Position numbers and translations under genes: made by a program
Assembly: GCF_014643635.1 (NCBI RefSeq)
Contig: NZ_BMJV01000011.1
Span: 62,001-126,000 of the forward strand
DNA from: Salipiger pallidus
GTDB lineage: Bacteria > Pseudomonadota > Alphaproteobacteria > Rhodobacterales > Rhodobacteraceae
Reading direction: 5' to 3'
Length of the DNA stretch: 64,000 nucleotides
Notes under the pieces: generated by a model
Database searches by the model: none
Told to the model about the DNA's origin: nothing
Seen by the model: only the letters and a program-made list of their open reading frames with translations
Part shown: positions 42,829 through 51,969 of the stretch, piece by piece
Layout of the letters: the number at the start of each line of letters is the position of its first letter
Numbering within the stretch: the first letter of the stretch is position 1

Positions 42829-45660
42829 ATGACCGCCACCGACCGCAGCCTTTCCGATGCCATCGACCGACTTCCCAGCGCCCTCAAGGACGCCGGCTTT
42901 CGTGGAGAGGTGACCCGTGACAGCGCGCTGAGGGCGGCCATGTCCACCGACAATTCTGTCTATCGCATCCTGCCCGACCTCGTCGTTGCGCCGCGTGATG
43001 CCGAGGATGTCGTGACTTGCATGGCGGTGCTTGAGCGCCCCGAGTTTGCCCATGTCCCGCTGACCGCCCGCGGCGGCGGCACCGGCACCAATGGCCAGAG
43101 CCTCAACCGCGGTGTCATCCTCGACATGCGCCGCCATATGCATCGGCTGCTGGAGGTCGATCCCGACGGACACTGGGCTGACGTGGAGCCGGGCATTGTG
43201 CTCGACGATCTGAATGCGCAGCTGCGCCCCAAGGGGCTGTTCTTTGCGCCAGAGACCTCGACCTCAACCCGCTGCGCCGTCGGCGGCATGGTCTCGACGG
43301 ATGCCTCGGGCAAGGGCTCGCGCGTTTACGGCAAGACCTCGGACAATCTCGTAGGCATCGAGATCGCGCGGGGGCAGGGCCTCGTCTCCAGCCTCAGTGA
43401 CGCCCCGGGCTGGGCCGCGCCGATGCTGGTGGCGGCGGAAACTGCCGTGCGAAAAGGGCGCGCAGCCTTTGTCGCCAATACCCCGCGGCTCAACCGCCGC
43501 TTTACCGGCTACGATCTCGAGCGCGCCTGCCCCGATGAAGGGGGCTTTGAGTGGTGGCGGCTCTTCCCCGGCTCGGAGGGCACGCTGGGGCCGATCACGC
43601 GCATCCGGGTGAAGCTCCGCCCGCTGCCAAAGGAAAAGTGCCTCGTGGTCGCGGGCTTTGCCAGCTTCCGTGCCTCGCTGGCAGCCGCGATGCCGCTGCT
43701 CCAAGACAACCCCACCGCCATCGAAGTGATGGACGAAAGGGTGCAGGCGCTGGCCGATGAGGCCGGTCTGCTTGGCCGCCTACCCCGGACCCTGCGTCCG
43801 CAGGGCGGTGAGGCGCTGGCCTACACCTTCGTTGAATTCAATGGCAATGATGTGGCGGAACTCGAGGCGCGCATTGCCGCCTGCGAGGCGCGTCTGCAGG
43901 ACTTGCCCGGCATCCGGGCGGTGCATGTTGCCGCAGGCAGCGATGAGATACGAGAACTCTGGGCGATCCGTTCTGCCGGTGTCGGGCTTTTAGGCAAGGT
44001 CGAAGGCCGCGCCCGACCTGTGGCCTTCGTCGAAGATTGCGTGGTGCCGCCCGAGACGCTGCCGGAGTTCCTTGACGGATTTCTCGACATCCTCACCCGG
44101 CACGGTCTGAGCTTTGGCATCTACGGGCATGTCGACGTCGGCTGCCTGCACATCCGCCCTGCGCTGGACATCGACTCCGAGGCAGATCGCGCGCGGCTGG
44201 TGCAGGTCTCGGACGAGGTCTTCGCGCTGGTTAACCGGCACGGTGGCATCTTCTGGGGAGAACATGGCAAGGGGGTGCGCGGTGCTTATCTCGAGGGCTG
44301 GATCGGGCCAGAAGCCTACGCCGCCTTGCAGGGGGTGAAGGCCGCCTTCGATCCCGCGGGACGCTACAATTCCGGCAAGTTGGTGGCTTCGGGCACGCCA
44401 GTCATGGGCATCGCCACGACACCCTTCCGTCCGTTCAACACGCCCGACGGCGATCCGCTGGAAAAGGCCTTCCGCTGCAACGGCAACGCGCAATGTCTCA
44501 GCTACGCGGCCAGCGTGCCCATGTGCCCGTCGTTCAAGGCGACGGGGGATGTGCGCCACTCACCCAAGGGGCGCGCCGACGCGCTGCGCGCATGGCACGA
44601 GGGGCAGGGAACCGGGGTCACGACGGTCGACGAGGCGGATCTTCTCGGCACTCTCGACACCTGCCTTGGCTGCAAGGCCTGTGCCTCGACCTGCCCGGTG
44701 CAGGTGGACATCCCCGCGATGCGCGCGGCGTTCTACGCCGATGTCTACACCCGCAGGGCGCGCCCGCTGACCGACCGGGCGATGCTGCTCGCCGAACGCC
44801 TGAGCCCGCTGATGCTGCGCGCGTCCCCCGTTATCCGCCCCTTCTGGCCGCTCGCGCGGCGCGCGGCAGAGGCCGTGCTGGGCGTGACGGACCTGCCCGG
44901 TGATCTGGCGCGCCCCTTGCCGCGCTCGGCACGGATCACGCTGTCCGAGCTTGGACACCGCCCGCTTCCGGAGCACGCGGTTCTCGTGTGGATGGATTGG
45001 TTCTCGGCGCTTTATGACGGGGCGACGCAGCGCGATGTCCATCATGGGCTCAAGGCGCTTGGCTATGCGCCGCTCTTCGTCGAAATGCTGCCGGCGGGCA
45101 AGGTGGCGGGGGACCTTGGTGATCAGTCCGGGTTTGCGAGGATGGCGGGGCGTCTCGTCGCGGCGCTTCAGGTCGGGAAAAAACGCGGCGCGCCGATGGT
45201 CGGTCTCGACCCGGCCTTTGTCATGGCACTGCGGCAAGACTACCGCAAGGCCGGGCTCGACGTTCCAAAGGTGCTTTTGCCGCAGGAATTTCTTGCAGCA
45301 GAGCTGCGCCGCGGGGCGACGCTGCCACGACTGCCGGGCGGCCCGCTCAGCCTGTTCATGCATTGCACCGAAAGCACCGGGGTGCCGACGGCGCGCAGAG
45401 ACTGGCAGGAGGTCTTTGCCGCGCTGGGTCTGCAGATCGACACGCCCTTGACCGGCTGCTGCGGCATGGCAGGCATGTTCGGCCACAAAGAACGGCACCA
45501 GCAGATGTCCCGAAAGCTGTTCGACATGTCTTGGGCGGAGCCACTTGCGAAAGCCGACGAGGCGGTCGCGACGGGGTTTTCCTGTCGTTGCCAGACCGAA
45601 CGTCTGGGGGGCGAGACCCTGCGCCACCCGCTGGGCCTGATCGCCGACAGGCTGGGCTGA
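42829..45660 (+). CDS. ydiJ: FAD/4Fe-4S D-2-hydroxyglutarate dehydrogenase, YdiJ type
   Basis: The ATG at 42829 follows CAGGAGACC; 943 residues. Order: FAD_binding_4 domain (LTARGGGTGTNGQSLNRGVILDMRR, TSTRCAVGGMVSTDASGKGS), FAD-oxidase C domain (SFGIYGHVDVGCLHIRPAL, GGIFWGEHGKGVR), a ferredoxin-like Fe-S part (CLGCKACASTCPVQVDIP near 620 and an FRCNGNAQC...MCPSF cluster before it), then a CCG domain (GCCGMAGMFGHKE). This is the E. coli YdiJ architecture, an enzyme shown to oxidise D-2-hydroxyglutarate to 2-oxoglutarate. It would complete the lysine/2-aminoadipate pathway encoded at 58.9-64 kb. D-lactate or glycolate oxidation is the main alternative. Confidence 0.82.
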   Translation: MTATDRSLSDAIDRLPSALKDAGFRGEVTRDSALRAAMSTDNSVYRILPDLVVAPRDAEDVVTCMAVLERPEFAHVPLTARGGGTGTNGQSLNRGVILDMRRHMHRLLEVDPDGHWADVEPGIVLDDLNAQLRPKGLFFAPETSTSTRCAVGGMVSTDASGKGSRVYGKTSDNLVGIEIARGQGLVSSLSDAPGWAAPMLVAAETAVRKGRAAFVANTPRLNRRFTGYDLERACPDEGGFEWWRLFPGSEGTLGPITRIRVKLRPLPKEKCLVVAGFASFRASLAAAMPLLQDNPTAIEVMDERVQALADEAGLLGRLPRTLRPQGGEALAYTFVEFNGNDVAELEARIAACEARLQDLPGIRAVHVAAGSDEIRELWAIRSAGVGLLGKVEGRARPVAFVEDCVVPPETLPEFLDGFLDILTRHGLSFGIYGHVDVGCLHIRPALDIDSEADRARLVQVSDEVFALVNRHGGIFWGEHGKGVRGAYLEGWIGPEAYAALQGVKAAFDPAGRYNSGKLVASGTPVMGIATTPFRPFNTPDGDPLEKAFRCNGNAQCLSYAASVPMCPSFKATGDVRHSPKGRADALRAWHEGQGTGVTTVDEADLLGTLDTCLGCKACASTCPVQVDIPAMRAAFYADVYTRRARPLTDRAMLLAERLSPLMLRASPVIRPFWPLARRAAEAVLGVTDLPGDLARPLPRSARITLSELGHRPLPEHAVLVWMDWFSALYDGATQRDVHHGLKALGYAPLFVEMLPAGKVAGDLGDQSGFARMAGRLVAALQVGKKRGAPMVGLDPAFVMALRQDYRKAGLDVPKVLLPQEFLAAELRRGATLPRLPGGPLSLFMHCTESTGVPTARRDWQEVFAALGLQIDTPLTGCCGMAGMFGHKERHQQMSRKLFDMSWAEPLAKADEAVATGFSCRCQTERLGGETLRHPLGLIADRLG

Positions 45661-45962
45661 TCTGCAGGGCAGTGCCGTTCAGTGGCATGAGTTGGGCTAT
45701 CACGAAGTCCAGGGGGCTGATGTCGACATTGGCAAGCCGACAAAAGCCGCCTTGCCACATCGACGCGCCCCGGAGGACATGTCCGCCGCTCAGGCGCGTG
45801 ACGGAACTAAGGGATGGTTCCACCGGATGTCAGGCTTGTTTGCCGGGGACCGACTCAGCGGCTGAAAACCAGATCCAAGGCCATCAAGTGCTGCAGCGAA
45901 AGAGATGGTGCGCCGCCCGCACCGTCTCGCACGCCCTCCCGACGAGATGTGTCCGCAGAGCT
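45661..45962. other. Gap with no supported gene
   Basis: This stretch separates the convergent ydiJ-type and oxidase genes. A minus-strand frame includes SMWQGGFCRLANVDISPLDFV, which looks conserved but is not one I can name; it could be an insertion-sequence scrap. No terminator with a T-run was found. Confidence 0.35.
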
Positions 45963-47123
45963 TTATTGATCGAACTCCAGGTGAATCTTCTCCGAGACCT
46001 CGGAGCGCTCGGTGAAGCGGTCGATGCCATAGCTGGAGATATCTACCGGTGACACCTCACCCTGCACCACTGCGGCGAGGCACTGACCGACTGCCGGTGC
46101 AATCTGGAAGCCTCCGCCGCTGCCGCCGAAGGCGTGGAACAGGCCCGGCGTGGTGGTGCTGGGCCCGATCACCGGCAGCATGTCCGGCAGGTAGCCTTCA
46201 ACCCCGGACCATACGCGGATGACCTCGGCCCGCGCCAGCATCGGGATGCATTGAACCAGCTCGCGCATCCCACGTAGTGTTTTAGCGGGCGGGACATGGG
46301 TGAAAGCGCCTGACGGCAAGGAGTGGGTGCGCGGATAGCCCGAGAAGATGATGTTGCCGCGAGGGATCTGCCGCACGATGACATCCCCCTCGACCATGTG
46401 CACCGAAGGGTGAAGCCGGTGCGGCAGGGGTTCGGTGACGAATTGCGGCGGGCCGGCGCTGAACATCGGCACGGGCTCACCGGCCTGCTTTGCCAGCGCC
46501 CCGGACCAAGCACCGGCGGCATTCACCAGCTTTGGCGCCTCGAAGTGGCGGCCGTCGGTGCTCGTGACGGCAAAGCCCCCGGAGGAGGCGTCGAAGTTGG
46601 CGATCTCGCAGCCCTCGATCACCGTGCCGCCGGCGCGGGCCATCGCCCGGGCGACGGGCGGCGTGCTGAGCCGGGGATTGGCGACGGCGCTGCGCGGACT
46701 GAAGGCGGCAAGGCGAATGCGGTCCGACAGGAAGCCGAACCGCTCGCGCAGGAGTGCGCCCTCGAGAAGCTGCGACTCGACGCCGAACCGCGTGGCTGTC
46801 TCGACATCCTTGCGCAGCTGGATCTCGCCCCGCTCGCCGCCTGCGAAATAGAGATGCCCGGTGCGGTCGATCTCGCAATCCTCGCCCGTCAGGCTGCCGT
46901 AGCTCTCCCAGAGCTCCTGCGCTCGGATCGACAGGGGGTATTGCCGCGCCGAGCGTCCATGCAGGCGGAGGTTGCCGAAGTTGGTAGCCGAGGCCTGTGC
47001 CCCGATCTGTCCCTTCTCGAGCAAAGTCACTTTCAGCCCCGCCCGCGCCAGGAACAGCCCGGTGAATGCCCCGAACAGCCCTCCGCCGATCACGAGCACA
47101 TCGCTTTGCAGTGCCGGGCTCAC
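45963..47123 (-). CDS. FAD-dependent amine/amino-acid oxidase subunit, HcnC/OoxB-like
   Basis: This 386-residue DAO-fold protein has the FAD motif VLVIGGGLFGAFTGLFLA followed by LLEKGQIGAQASATNFGNLRLHG, and the C-terminal FHAFGGSGGGFQIAPAVG. It is the catalytic beta-type subunit of three-part dehydrogenases (HcnABC, opine oxidase OoxAB, D-hydroxyproline dehydrogenase). Its start overlaps the stop of the next subunit by 4 bp. The substrate is a secondary or primary amino acid; glycine to cyanide cannot be claimed from sequence. Confidence 0.8.
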   Translation of the reverse strand: MSPALQSDVLVIGGGLFGAFTGLFLARAGLKVTLLEKGQIGAQASATNFGNLRLHGRSARQYPLSIRAQELWESYGSLTGEDCEIDRTGHLYFAGGERGEIQLRKDVETATRFGVESQLLEGALLRERFGFLSDRIRLAAFSPRSAVANPRLSTPPVARAMARAGGTVIEGCEIANFDASSGGFAVTSTDGRHFEAPKLVNAAGAWSGALAKQAGEPVPMFSAGPPQFVTEPLPHRLHPSVHMVEGDVIVRQIPRGNIIFSGYPRTHSLPSGAFTHVPPAKTLRGMRELVQCIPMLARAEVIRVWSGVEGYLPDMLPVIGPSTTTPGLFHAFGGSGGGFQIAPAVGQCLAAVVQGEVSPVDISSYGIDRFTERSEVSEKIHLEFDQ

Positions 47124-48508
47124 GTGTCGTCCCCCTCTGGGGCCATGGGGCCGGCATCGAAGACCAGCGGTATGGGCCGGATCGGTGCCTGTGTCCGCAG
47201 ACGGCCGGGGGGGTCACCGGTGGCTGAGGCCACCATCTCGCCAAGCGCGGGCCCGCAGAAACGGCCCTGGCAGCGCCCCATGCCGCAGCGGGTGATGGAC
47301 TTCACGCGGTTCACCTCGATCGGGCCGGAGGGAGTGGCGAGCGCCGCGCGGATCTCTCCGGCCGTGACCCGCTCGCAGCGGCAGACCAGGACGTCGTCGG
47401 CGAGGGTGGCGGCCTGCTTGGCGGGCCAGCGGAAGGCGTCGGTCATCGCGCGCTGGAACCCGTGCTGTTTGCGAAGGCGCCGCGTGTCACGCCGGATACA
47501 GTGCGCGTCTGCGGCCCGCCCGAGGCTTTCTAGCAGGCTCTGCGCCGCAAGGCTCCCGGCGGCATCCGCCGCCTCGGCACCGCCGATGCGCGCGCTATCG
47601 CCCGCAAGCCAGAGCCGTTCGCCTGCGCGGCCCCTGTCGTCGGTGCGGGGAAACCACTGCCGGAACGCCGGGTCGAACGCGAAGGTCGCACCAGCCAGCT
47701 CGGCCAGCTGCGTCTCCGCCCGCAGCCCGTGTCCCAGCGCCACCGCATCCGCCTCGGCGGTCATGTCGCGCCCGCGGGCGGTGGCGTAACGCAGCCGCTG
47801 TACACGGCTGTCCCCCTCGATCCGGTCCAGCCGCACGCCCGCGCGCAGCGTGACCCCGCCCCGCCAAAGCTCGGCGATCAGTGACACGCCCTGCAGCGCG
47901 GTGTGGGGCTCGTGGCGCAGCATCGCGGGAAAGGCCCGGGCCTTGCCGCTGGCAGGGGTGGTGTCGAGCACGGTCAGATCGCGATGCCCGAGCCGCAGGT
48001 ACTGCGCCGCCGCGAGGTAGAGCAGTGGCGAGGACCCGGCGAACACCACCTTCTGACCGATGAAGCTGGCATGCCGTTTCAGTGCCACCTGCGCACCGCC
48101 CAGCGTGAACACACCCGGCAAGGTCCAGCCCGGCATGGGCATGAGCCTGTCGGTCGCGCCGACGGCGATGACGAGATGGGTATACGTCAGGCTGTCGAAC
48201 CCGTCCGGGCCGAGCAGTTCCAGCCGATTGTCGTGGCAGGCCCAAGCCAGTGTACCCGTCCGGAAATCGCACTGCTTCAGCACCGCGTCCTCGGCGTCTT
48301 CTCGGCGAGTAATGGATTGGGCTGAGGCGCCGAACAGTGCCGAGCGATGCAGGGCGGTCAGCGGAGACAGGCGCCGTGTGCCCTGGCCGCCTGCCAGCGG
48401 GCTTTCCTCAAGCACGACAGGCCGCAGCCCCGCCTCGACCAGCGTGCGCGCCGCGGCAAGGCCGGCGGGTCCTGCGCCGACAATGGCGATCCTCGTGTCG
48501 GTCTGCAT
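47120..48508 (-). CDS. FAD/NAD(P)-binding oxidoreductase subunit with [2Fe-2S] tail, HcnB/OoxA-like
   Basis: This 462-residue protein has a pyridine-nucleotide-disulfide-type FAD motif IAIVGAGPAGLAAARTLVEAG, a second Rossmann VVFAGSSPLLYLAAAQYL, and a C-terminal BFD-like iron-sulfur module (VCRCERVTAGEI and TRCGMGRCQGRFCG, four Cys). It passes electrons between the FAD oxidase subunit and the small ferredoxin-like subunit. The start lies one base after the stop of the small-subunit gene. Confidence 0.82.
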   Translation of the reverse strand: MQTDTRIAIVGAGPAGLAAARTLVEAGLRPVVLEESPLAGGQGTRRLSPLTALHRSALFGASAQSITRREDAEDAVLKQCDFRTGTLAWACHDNRLELLGPDGFDSLTYTHLVIAVGATDRLMPMPGWTLPGVFTLGGAQVALKRHASFIGQKVVFAGSSPLLYLAAAQYLRLGHRDLTVLDTTPASGKARAFPAMLRHEPHTALQGVSLIAELWRGGVTLRAGVRLDRIEGDSRVQRLRYATARGRDMTAEADAVALGHGLRAETQLAELAGATFAFDPAFRQWFPRTDDRGRAGERLWLAGDSARIGGAEAADAAGSLAAQSLLESLGRAADAHCIRRDTRRLRKQHGFQRAMTDAFRWPAKQAATLADDVLVCRCERVTAGEIRAALATPSGPIEVNRVKSITRCGMGRCQGRFCGPALGEMVASATGDPPGRLRTQAPIRPIPLVFDAGPMAPEGDDT

Positions 48509-48509
48509 C

Positions 48510-48821
48510 TCAGTCGGACCCGCAGTGGGGGCGTGAGCGCAGGCGCAGGCCCTCGCGGGCCTCGGTCATGCAGCCGCGCAGGCGTCTGCCATCCTCGTCC
48601 CACATGGTGCATTCCTGGCAACTGCCCATCAGGCAGAACCCGGCGCGACCGCCTCCGTCGAACTCATTGACGCCGCAGCGCTCCCGCGAGGCCAGCACTG
48701 CCGCCAGCACCGTGTCGTTGCGCCGTGCAGTAATTTCGGCGCCGTCGAACTCGAAGCGCAGCGGGCGTGGGGTGCCGGGATCGATGGGTTGAAAGAGATG
48801 GCGTGCCACGAATATTACCAT
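48510..48821 (-). CDS. (2Fe-2S) ferredoxin-like subunit, HcnA-like
   Basis: This 103-residue Fer2_4-type protein carries an N-terminal beta-grasp part (PLRFEFDGAEITARRNDTVLAAVLA) and Cys residues in CGVNEFDGGGRAGFCLMGSCQECTM and RGCMTEA. It is first in the three-gene set. The ATG has no clear ribosome site; a GTG twelve bases in (VARHLFQ) is an alternative start. The IclR gene lies 81 bp upstream on the same strand. Confidence 0.8.
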   Translation of the reverse strand: MVIFVARHLFQPIDPGTPRPLRFEFDGAEITARRNDTVLAAVLASRERCGVNEFDGGGRAGFCLMGSCQECTMWDEDGRRLRGCMTEAREGLRLRSRPHCGSD

Positions 48822-48902
48822 GCAATATTGTTTATGGCACTATGAGAGGTCACAATTGCTCTTTCGTCAAGCCTCCGCGTTTGCGGCGGATTGGTGTTCC
48901 TT

Positions 48903-49691
48903 TCAGGAAAACGAGACGGATCGGGCCGCCGCGAGGATCATTGGCGCGAAAGAGGCATCGAGCTGTTCGCGCGTGTAGCGCAGGGTCGAGAGCGCCAGCG
49001 AGACCGACCCGATCATCTGTCCCTGCGCGCCCAGGATTGGCGCCGCAATGGAGGCATCGGCGTGGTAGATTTCTTCGAAGGCGGTGGCATAGCCCTTGAG
49101 TCTTGCCTCCTCGATGATCTCCTTGAGCCTGCCGATGTCGGTTACGGTGTTTTGCGTGTGGGGCCGAATCTCCGAGGCTTCGAGGATCGAGGCGATCTCT
49201 TCGGGGGGCAGGCGCGACAGCATTGCCCGGCCGGGGGCCATGCAGTAGGCGGGCAGACGGGTGCCGATTGTCACGTCCGTATGGAGCACATGCCGGCTCA
49301 GGAAGCGCGAGATGAAGACAATCTCGGTGCCATCCAGAACGGTCAGGTTCACGGTCTCTTCGGTTTCCTTGCTCAGGTACTGCAGCACCGGCATGGCCCG
49401 GTCTACGAGCCGCGATGTCCGGGTGAAATGATGCGCGAGATCCAATGTCTTGACTGACAGCTGGAACTGCCGCGTGCGCGTGTCCTTCTCGAGATACCCC
49501 AGGTTTTCCAGCGTGTGCGCAAAACGTTGCGCACCGCTGAGGTCCATACCGGTCTGCTCGGCTATGTCCGAAAGTGTCATTTGCGGATGCTGCCCGTTGA
49601 AGGCCTCGAGGACGCGGAACGCCTTGGCCACCGATTGCACCATCAGCGGGTCCGCCCGCTTGGTCGGCTTCTTCTTTTCTTCTGCCACCAC
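48903..49691 (-). CDS. IclR-family transcriptional regulator
   Basis: I chose GTG 49689-49691 because GAGGAAC sits six bases before it; the ATG at 49773-49775 would add 28 residues without a ribosome site. The 262-residue protein has the IclR HTH (MTLSDIAEQTGMDLSGAQRFAHTLENLGYL) and ligand domain (PAYCMAPGRAMLSRLPPEEI, GYATAFEEIYHADASIAAPI). It stands between the HcnABC-like genes and the divergent crotonase/transporter operon and may control both. Confidence 0.82.
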   Translation of the reverse strand: MVAEEKKKPTKRADPLMVQSVAKAFRVLEAFNGQHPQMTLSDIAEQTGMDLSGAQRFAHTLENLGYLEKDTRTRQFQLSVKTLDLAHHFTRTSRLVDRAMPVLQYLSKETEETVNLTVLDGTEIVFISRFLSRHVLHTDVTIGTRLPAYCMAPGRAMLSRLPPEEIASILEASEIRPHTQNTVTDIGRLKEIIEEARLKGYATAFEEIYHADASIAAPILGAQGQMIGSVSLALSTLRYTREQLDASFAPMILAAARSVSFS

Positions 49692-49793
49692 TTTGTTCCT
49701 CGATCCCGGCTGCGACACGCACCACGCACCTGCGTCGGCACTGCGTTTCTTTCTGTAACACGGGTCGAATTTCAACCGACAGGCTCAAGACGA

Positions 49794-49822
49794 TTGACAA
49801 ACCCGTGTTCGATCATTTTTAT
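49794..49822 (+). promoter_or_regulatory. Sigma-70-type promoter of the crotonase/transporter operon
   Basis: TTGACA (49794-49799), a 17-bp spacer and TTTTAT (49817-49822) fit a housekeeping promoter 24 bp before the first gene. A perfect -35 hexamer is unusual in this GC-rich sequence. Confidence 0.55.
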
Positions 49823-49845
49823 CCAATAAGAACTATCACAATGCA

Positions 49846-50619
49846 ATGGATACTATGGACAACTTCATCCTGACCGAGAAAGCCGACAACGTGTTGACCA
49901 TCACGTTGAACCGTCCTGAGAAGATGAATGCCTGGAACGCGTCCATGCGTGACATGCTCATCGAGGCGTTCGAAACCGCTGAGGCGGATGACGAAGTTCG
50001 AGCCATCATCCTGACGGGTGCGGGCGACCGGGCCTTCGGCGCCGGGCAGGACCTGAGCGAGAGCAAGACCTTCGATGCAGACCGCACCGAACGCTGGATG
50101 GGTGAGTGGAAAAAGCTCTATGCCTGCCTGCGCGACAGCTCCAAACCCATCATCGCTGCGCTCAACGGCGTGGCTGCGGGCTCGGCGTTTCAGGTGGCGC
50201 TGCTGTGCGACCTGCGCGTGGCGCACTCCGGCGTGCGCATGGGTCAGCCCGAGATCCTCTCCGGCATTCCGACGGTCACCGGCAACTGGGTGATGCGCGG
50301 CATGATCGGCATTGCCCGCACCATCGACCTGACCTTCACGGGCCGGATGCTCGACGCCAAGGAAGCGTATGAGTGGGGCCTGATCAGCCGCCTGGTCGAC
50401 CAGGACAAGGTGATGTCCGCGTCGATGGAACTGGCACGGGACCTGGCATCCAAGCCCCCGGTGGCGATGCGCCTGAACCGTCAGCGAATCAAGGAAGTCA
50501 CCCAGGAAGGCTACGAAGATGCCATGCAGGCAGGCGTCCGCATCCAGCTCGAGGCCTATGCCACCGGCGAGCCCCAACGGATGATGGAAGAGTTCTTCGC
50601 CAAGCGCGCAAAGGCCTGA
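49846..50619 (+). CDS. Crotonase-family enoyl-CoA hydratase/isomerase
   Basis: This 257-residue protein (an alternative start at 49855 loses three residues) has crotonase marks LNRPEKMNAWNASM, the oxyanion-hole region FGAGQDLSE and ALNGVAAGSAFQVALLCD, then RMGQPEILSGIPTVTG. Of the two catalytic glutamates of enoyl-CoA hydratase, the second is present (QPE) but the first is Gln (SAFQVALL). It may thus isomerise, dehydrate or hydrolyse instead of simple hydration. As first gene of an operon with a polyamine-type importer and an acyl-CoA ligase, it resembles CaiD-like crotonobetainyl-CoA enzymes in context. Confidence 0.78.
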   Translation: MDTMDNFILTEKADNVLTITLNRPEKMNAWNASMRDMLIEAFETAEADDEVRAIILTGAGDRAFGAGQDLSESKTFDADRTERWMGEWKKLYACLRDSSKPIIAALNGVAAGSAFQVALLCDLRVAHSGVRMGQPEILSGIPTVTGNWVMRGMIGIARTIDLTFTGRMLDAKEAYEWGLISRLVDQDKVMSASMELARDLASKPPVAMRLNRQRIKEVTQEGYEDAMQAGVRIQLEAYATGEPQRMMEEFFAKRAKA

Positions 50620-50727
50620 CCGGCAGGCGGGACCTTACCGAAAGACCGCGGTGTCCGCCCCGGCGGCGGGCGTCGCTCAATCAAAACAACAATAAACCAA
50701 GCCAACCTTCCAACAGAGGTACCACCC

Positions 50728-51789
50728 ATGACCAAAACCGACAGATCGCTCCTGAGCCGCCGCAGCATGCTGGCCATCGGCACGGCCGCCCTCGCGGCCC
50801 CGATGCTGGGCCGCCGGGCGAATGCACAGACCGCCTCGCTGACCGTCGCTGACCCCGGCGGCCCGTTCAACGCCGGCTTCAGCAAGGCGTTCTACGAGCC
50901 CTTCACCGCCGAAACCGGCATCGAGATCGTGTCGGTCGCCCGCGACGCCGAGCCGACCGCGCAATTCAAGTCGATCGTCGAGACCGGCAGCTACATCTGG
51001 GATGTCTGCACCCTGACCCTGTCGGCGCGCCTGATCCTGGAGCAGGAGGACCTGCTCGACGACATCCAGCTTGACCCGGCGCTGGCCGAGAACATGATGC
51101 CGGGCTCGGTACACTCGAACTTCCTGGGCACCGACGTCTACGCGACGATCTCGGCCTTCAACACGCAGAGCATGGAGAACGGCCCGTCGAGCTGGGCTGA
51201 TTTCTGGGACACCGACGCCTTCCCCGGCCGCCGCGCCCTGCGCCGCAACCCAATCGACACGCTGGAACAGGCGCTGATGGCCGACGGTGTCGCACCCGAG
51301 GACCTGTACCCGCTCGACGTGGACCGCGCCTTTGCCAAGCTTGACGAGATCAAGGACCACATCGACGTGTGGTGGACCGGCGGCGCGCAGTCGACGCAGC
51401 TGCTGCAGAGCGGTGAGGTCGACATGCTGGCTGGATGGAATGCCCGCCTGCAATCGGCCATCGACACCGGCACCCCGGCCGAGCTGGTCTGGAACCAGGG
51501 GCTGTACTCGATCGAGGGCTGGGGCCTGCCCAAGGGTGGCCCGAACGTCGACGCCGCGCGCCAGTTCCTGGCCTTCTGCGCCCGTCCCGAGCAGCAGGCG
51601 CTGTTTACCGACGACCTGTCCTACGGCCCGACCAACCTGTCGGCCTACGAGCACATTTCGGAAGAGCGAGCCAAGGTGCTCACGACCGCGCCGGCCAACC
51701 TTGACGGCATGGTGCTGGCGGACGAGAGCTGGTGGGAGGCGAACCGCGCCGAGATGACCGAGCGGTTCAACCTCTGGCTCCTGATGTGA
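50728..51789 (+). CDS. PotD-like periplasmic binding protein of an ABC importer
   Basis: This 353-residue protein has a twin-arginine-like export signal (SLLSRRSMLAIGTAALAAPML) and a type-2 binding fold of the spermidine/putrescine-iron-thiamine group (LTVADPGGPFNAGFSKAFYEPFTAETGIEI, VWWTGGAQSTQLLQSGEVDMLAGWNARL). AGAGGTACC precedes the ATG. It is followed by the matching ATPase and permease genes. The ligand may be a polyamine, betaine-like or aromatic cation. Confidence 0.82.
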   Translation: MTKTDRSLLSRRSMLAIGTAALAAPMLGRRANAQTASLTVADPGGPFNAGFSKAFYEPFTAETGIEIVSVARDAEPTAQFKSIVETGSYIWDVCTLTLSARLILEQEDLLDDIQLDPALAENMMPGSVHSNFLGTDVYATISAFNTQSMENGPSSWADFWDTDAFPGRRALRRNPIDTLEQALMADGVAPEDLYPLDVDRAFAKLDEIKDHIDVWWTGGAQSTQLLQSGEVDMLAGWNARLQSAIDTGTPAELVWNQGLYSIEGWGLPKGGPNVDAARQFLAFCARPEQQALFTDDLSYGPTNLSAYEHISEERAKVLTTAPANLDGMVLADESWWEANRAEMTERFNLWLLM

Positions 51790-51796
51790 TACATCT

Positions 51797-51832
51797 CCTG
51801 CCAGCGGCCCCTCAGCGGCGGTCACTGGCAGG
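51797..51832 (+). terminator. Intercistronic hairpin after the binding-protein gene
   Basis: CCTGCCAG (51797-51804) pairs with CTGGCAGG (51825-51832), with further inner pairing around GCGG. It has no T-run. It is probably a partial terminator or mRNA-stabilising hairpin, as after frcB. Confidence 0.45.
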
Positions 51833-51969
51833 CCCCCCTAAACTCTTCGCGATACACGTCAAGACGTCCGCTCCGCGCGGCGACCGGCCCGTTACGCTCG
51901 GGTCCCGGGCAAGGCCCGTCGCCGATAAAGACCAAGTGCCCGGCACGCTCCGACAGAGGCATCTTCTTC

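Noticed and set aside
45963-48821. Calling the three genes hcnABC (cyanide synthase)
   Set aside because: The same architecture occurs in opine and hydroxyproline dehydrogenases, and sequence alone does not show glycine as the substrate.
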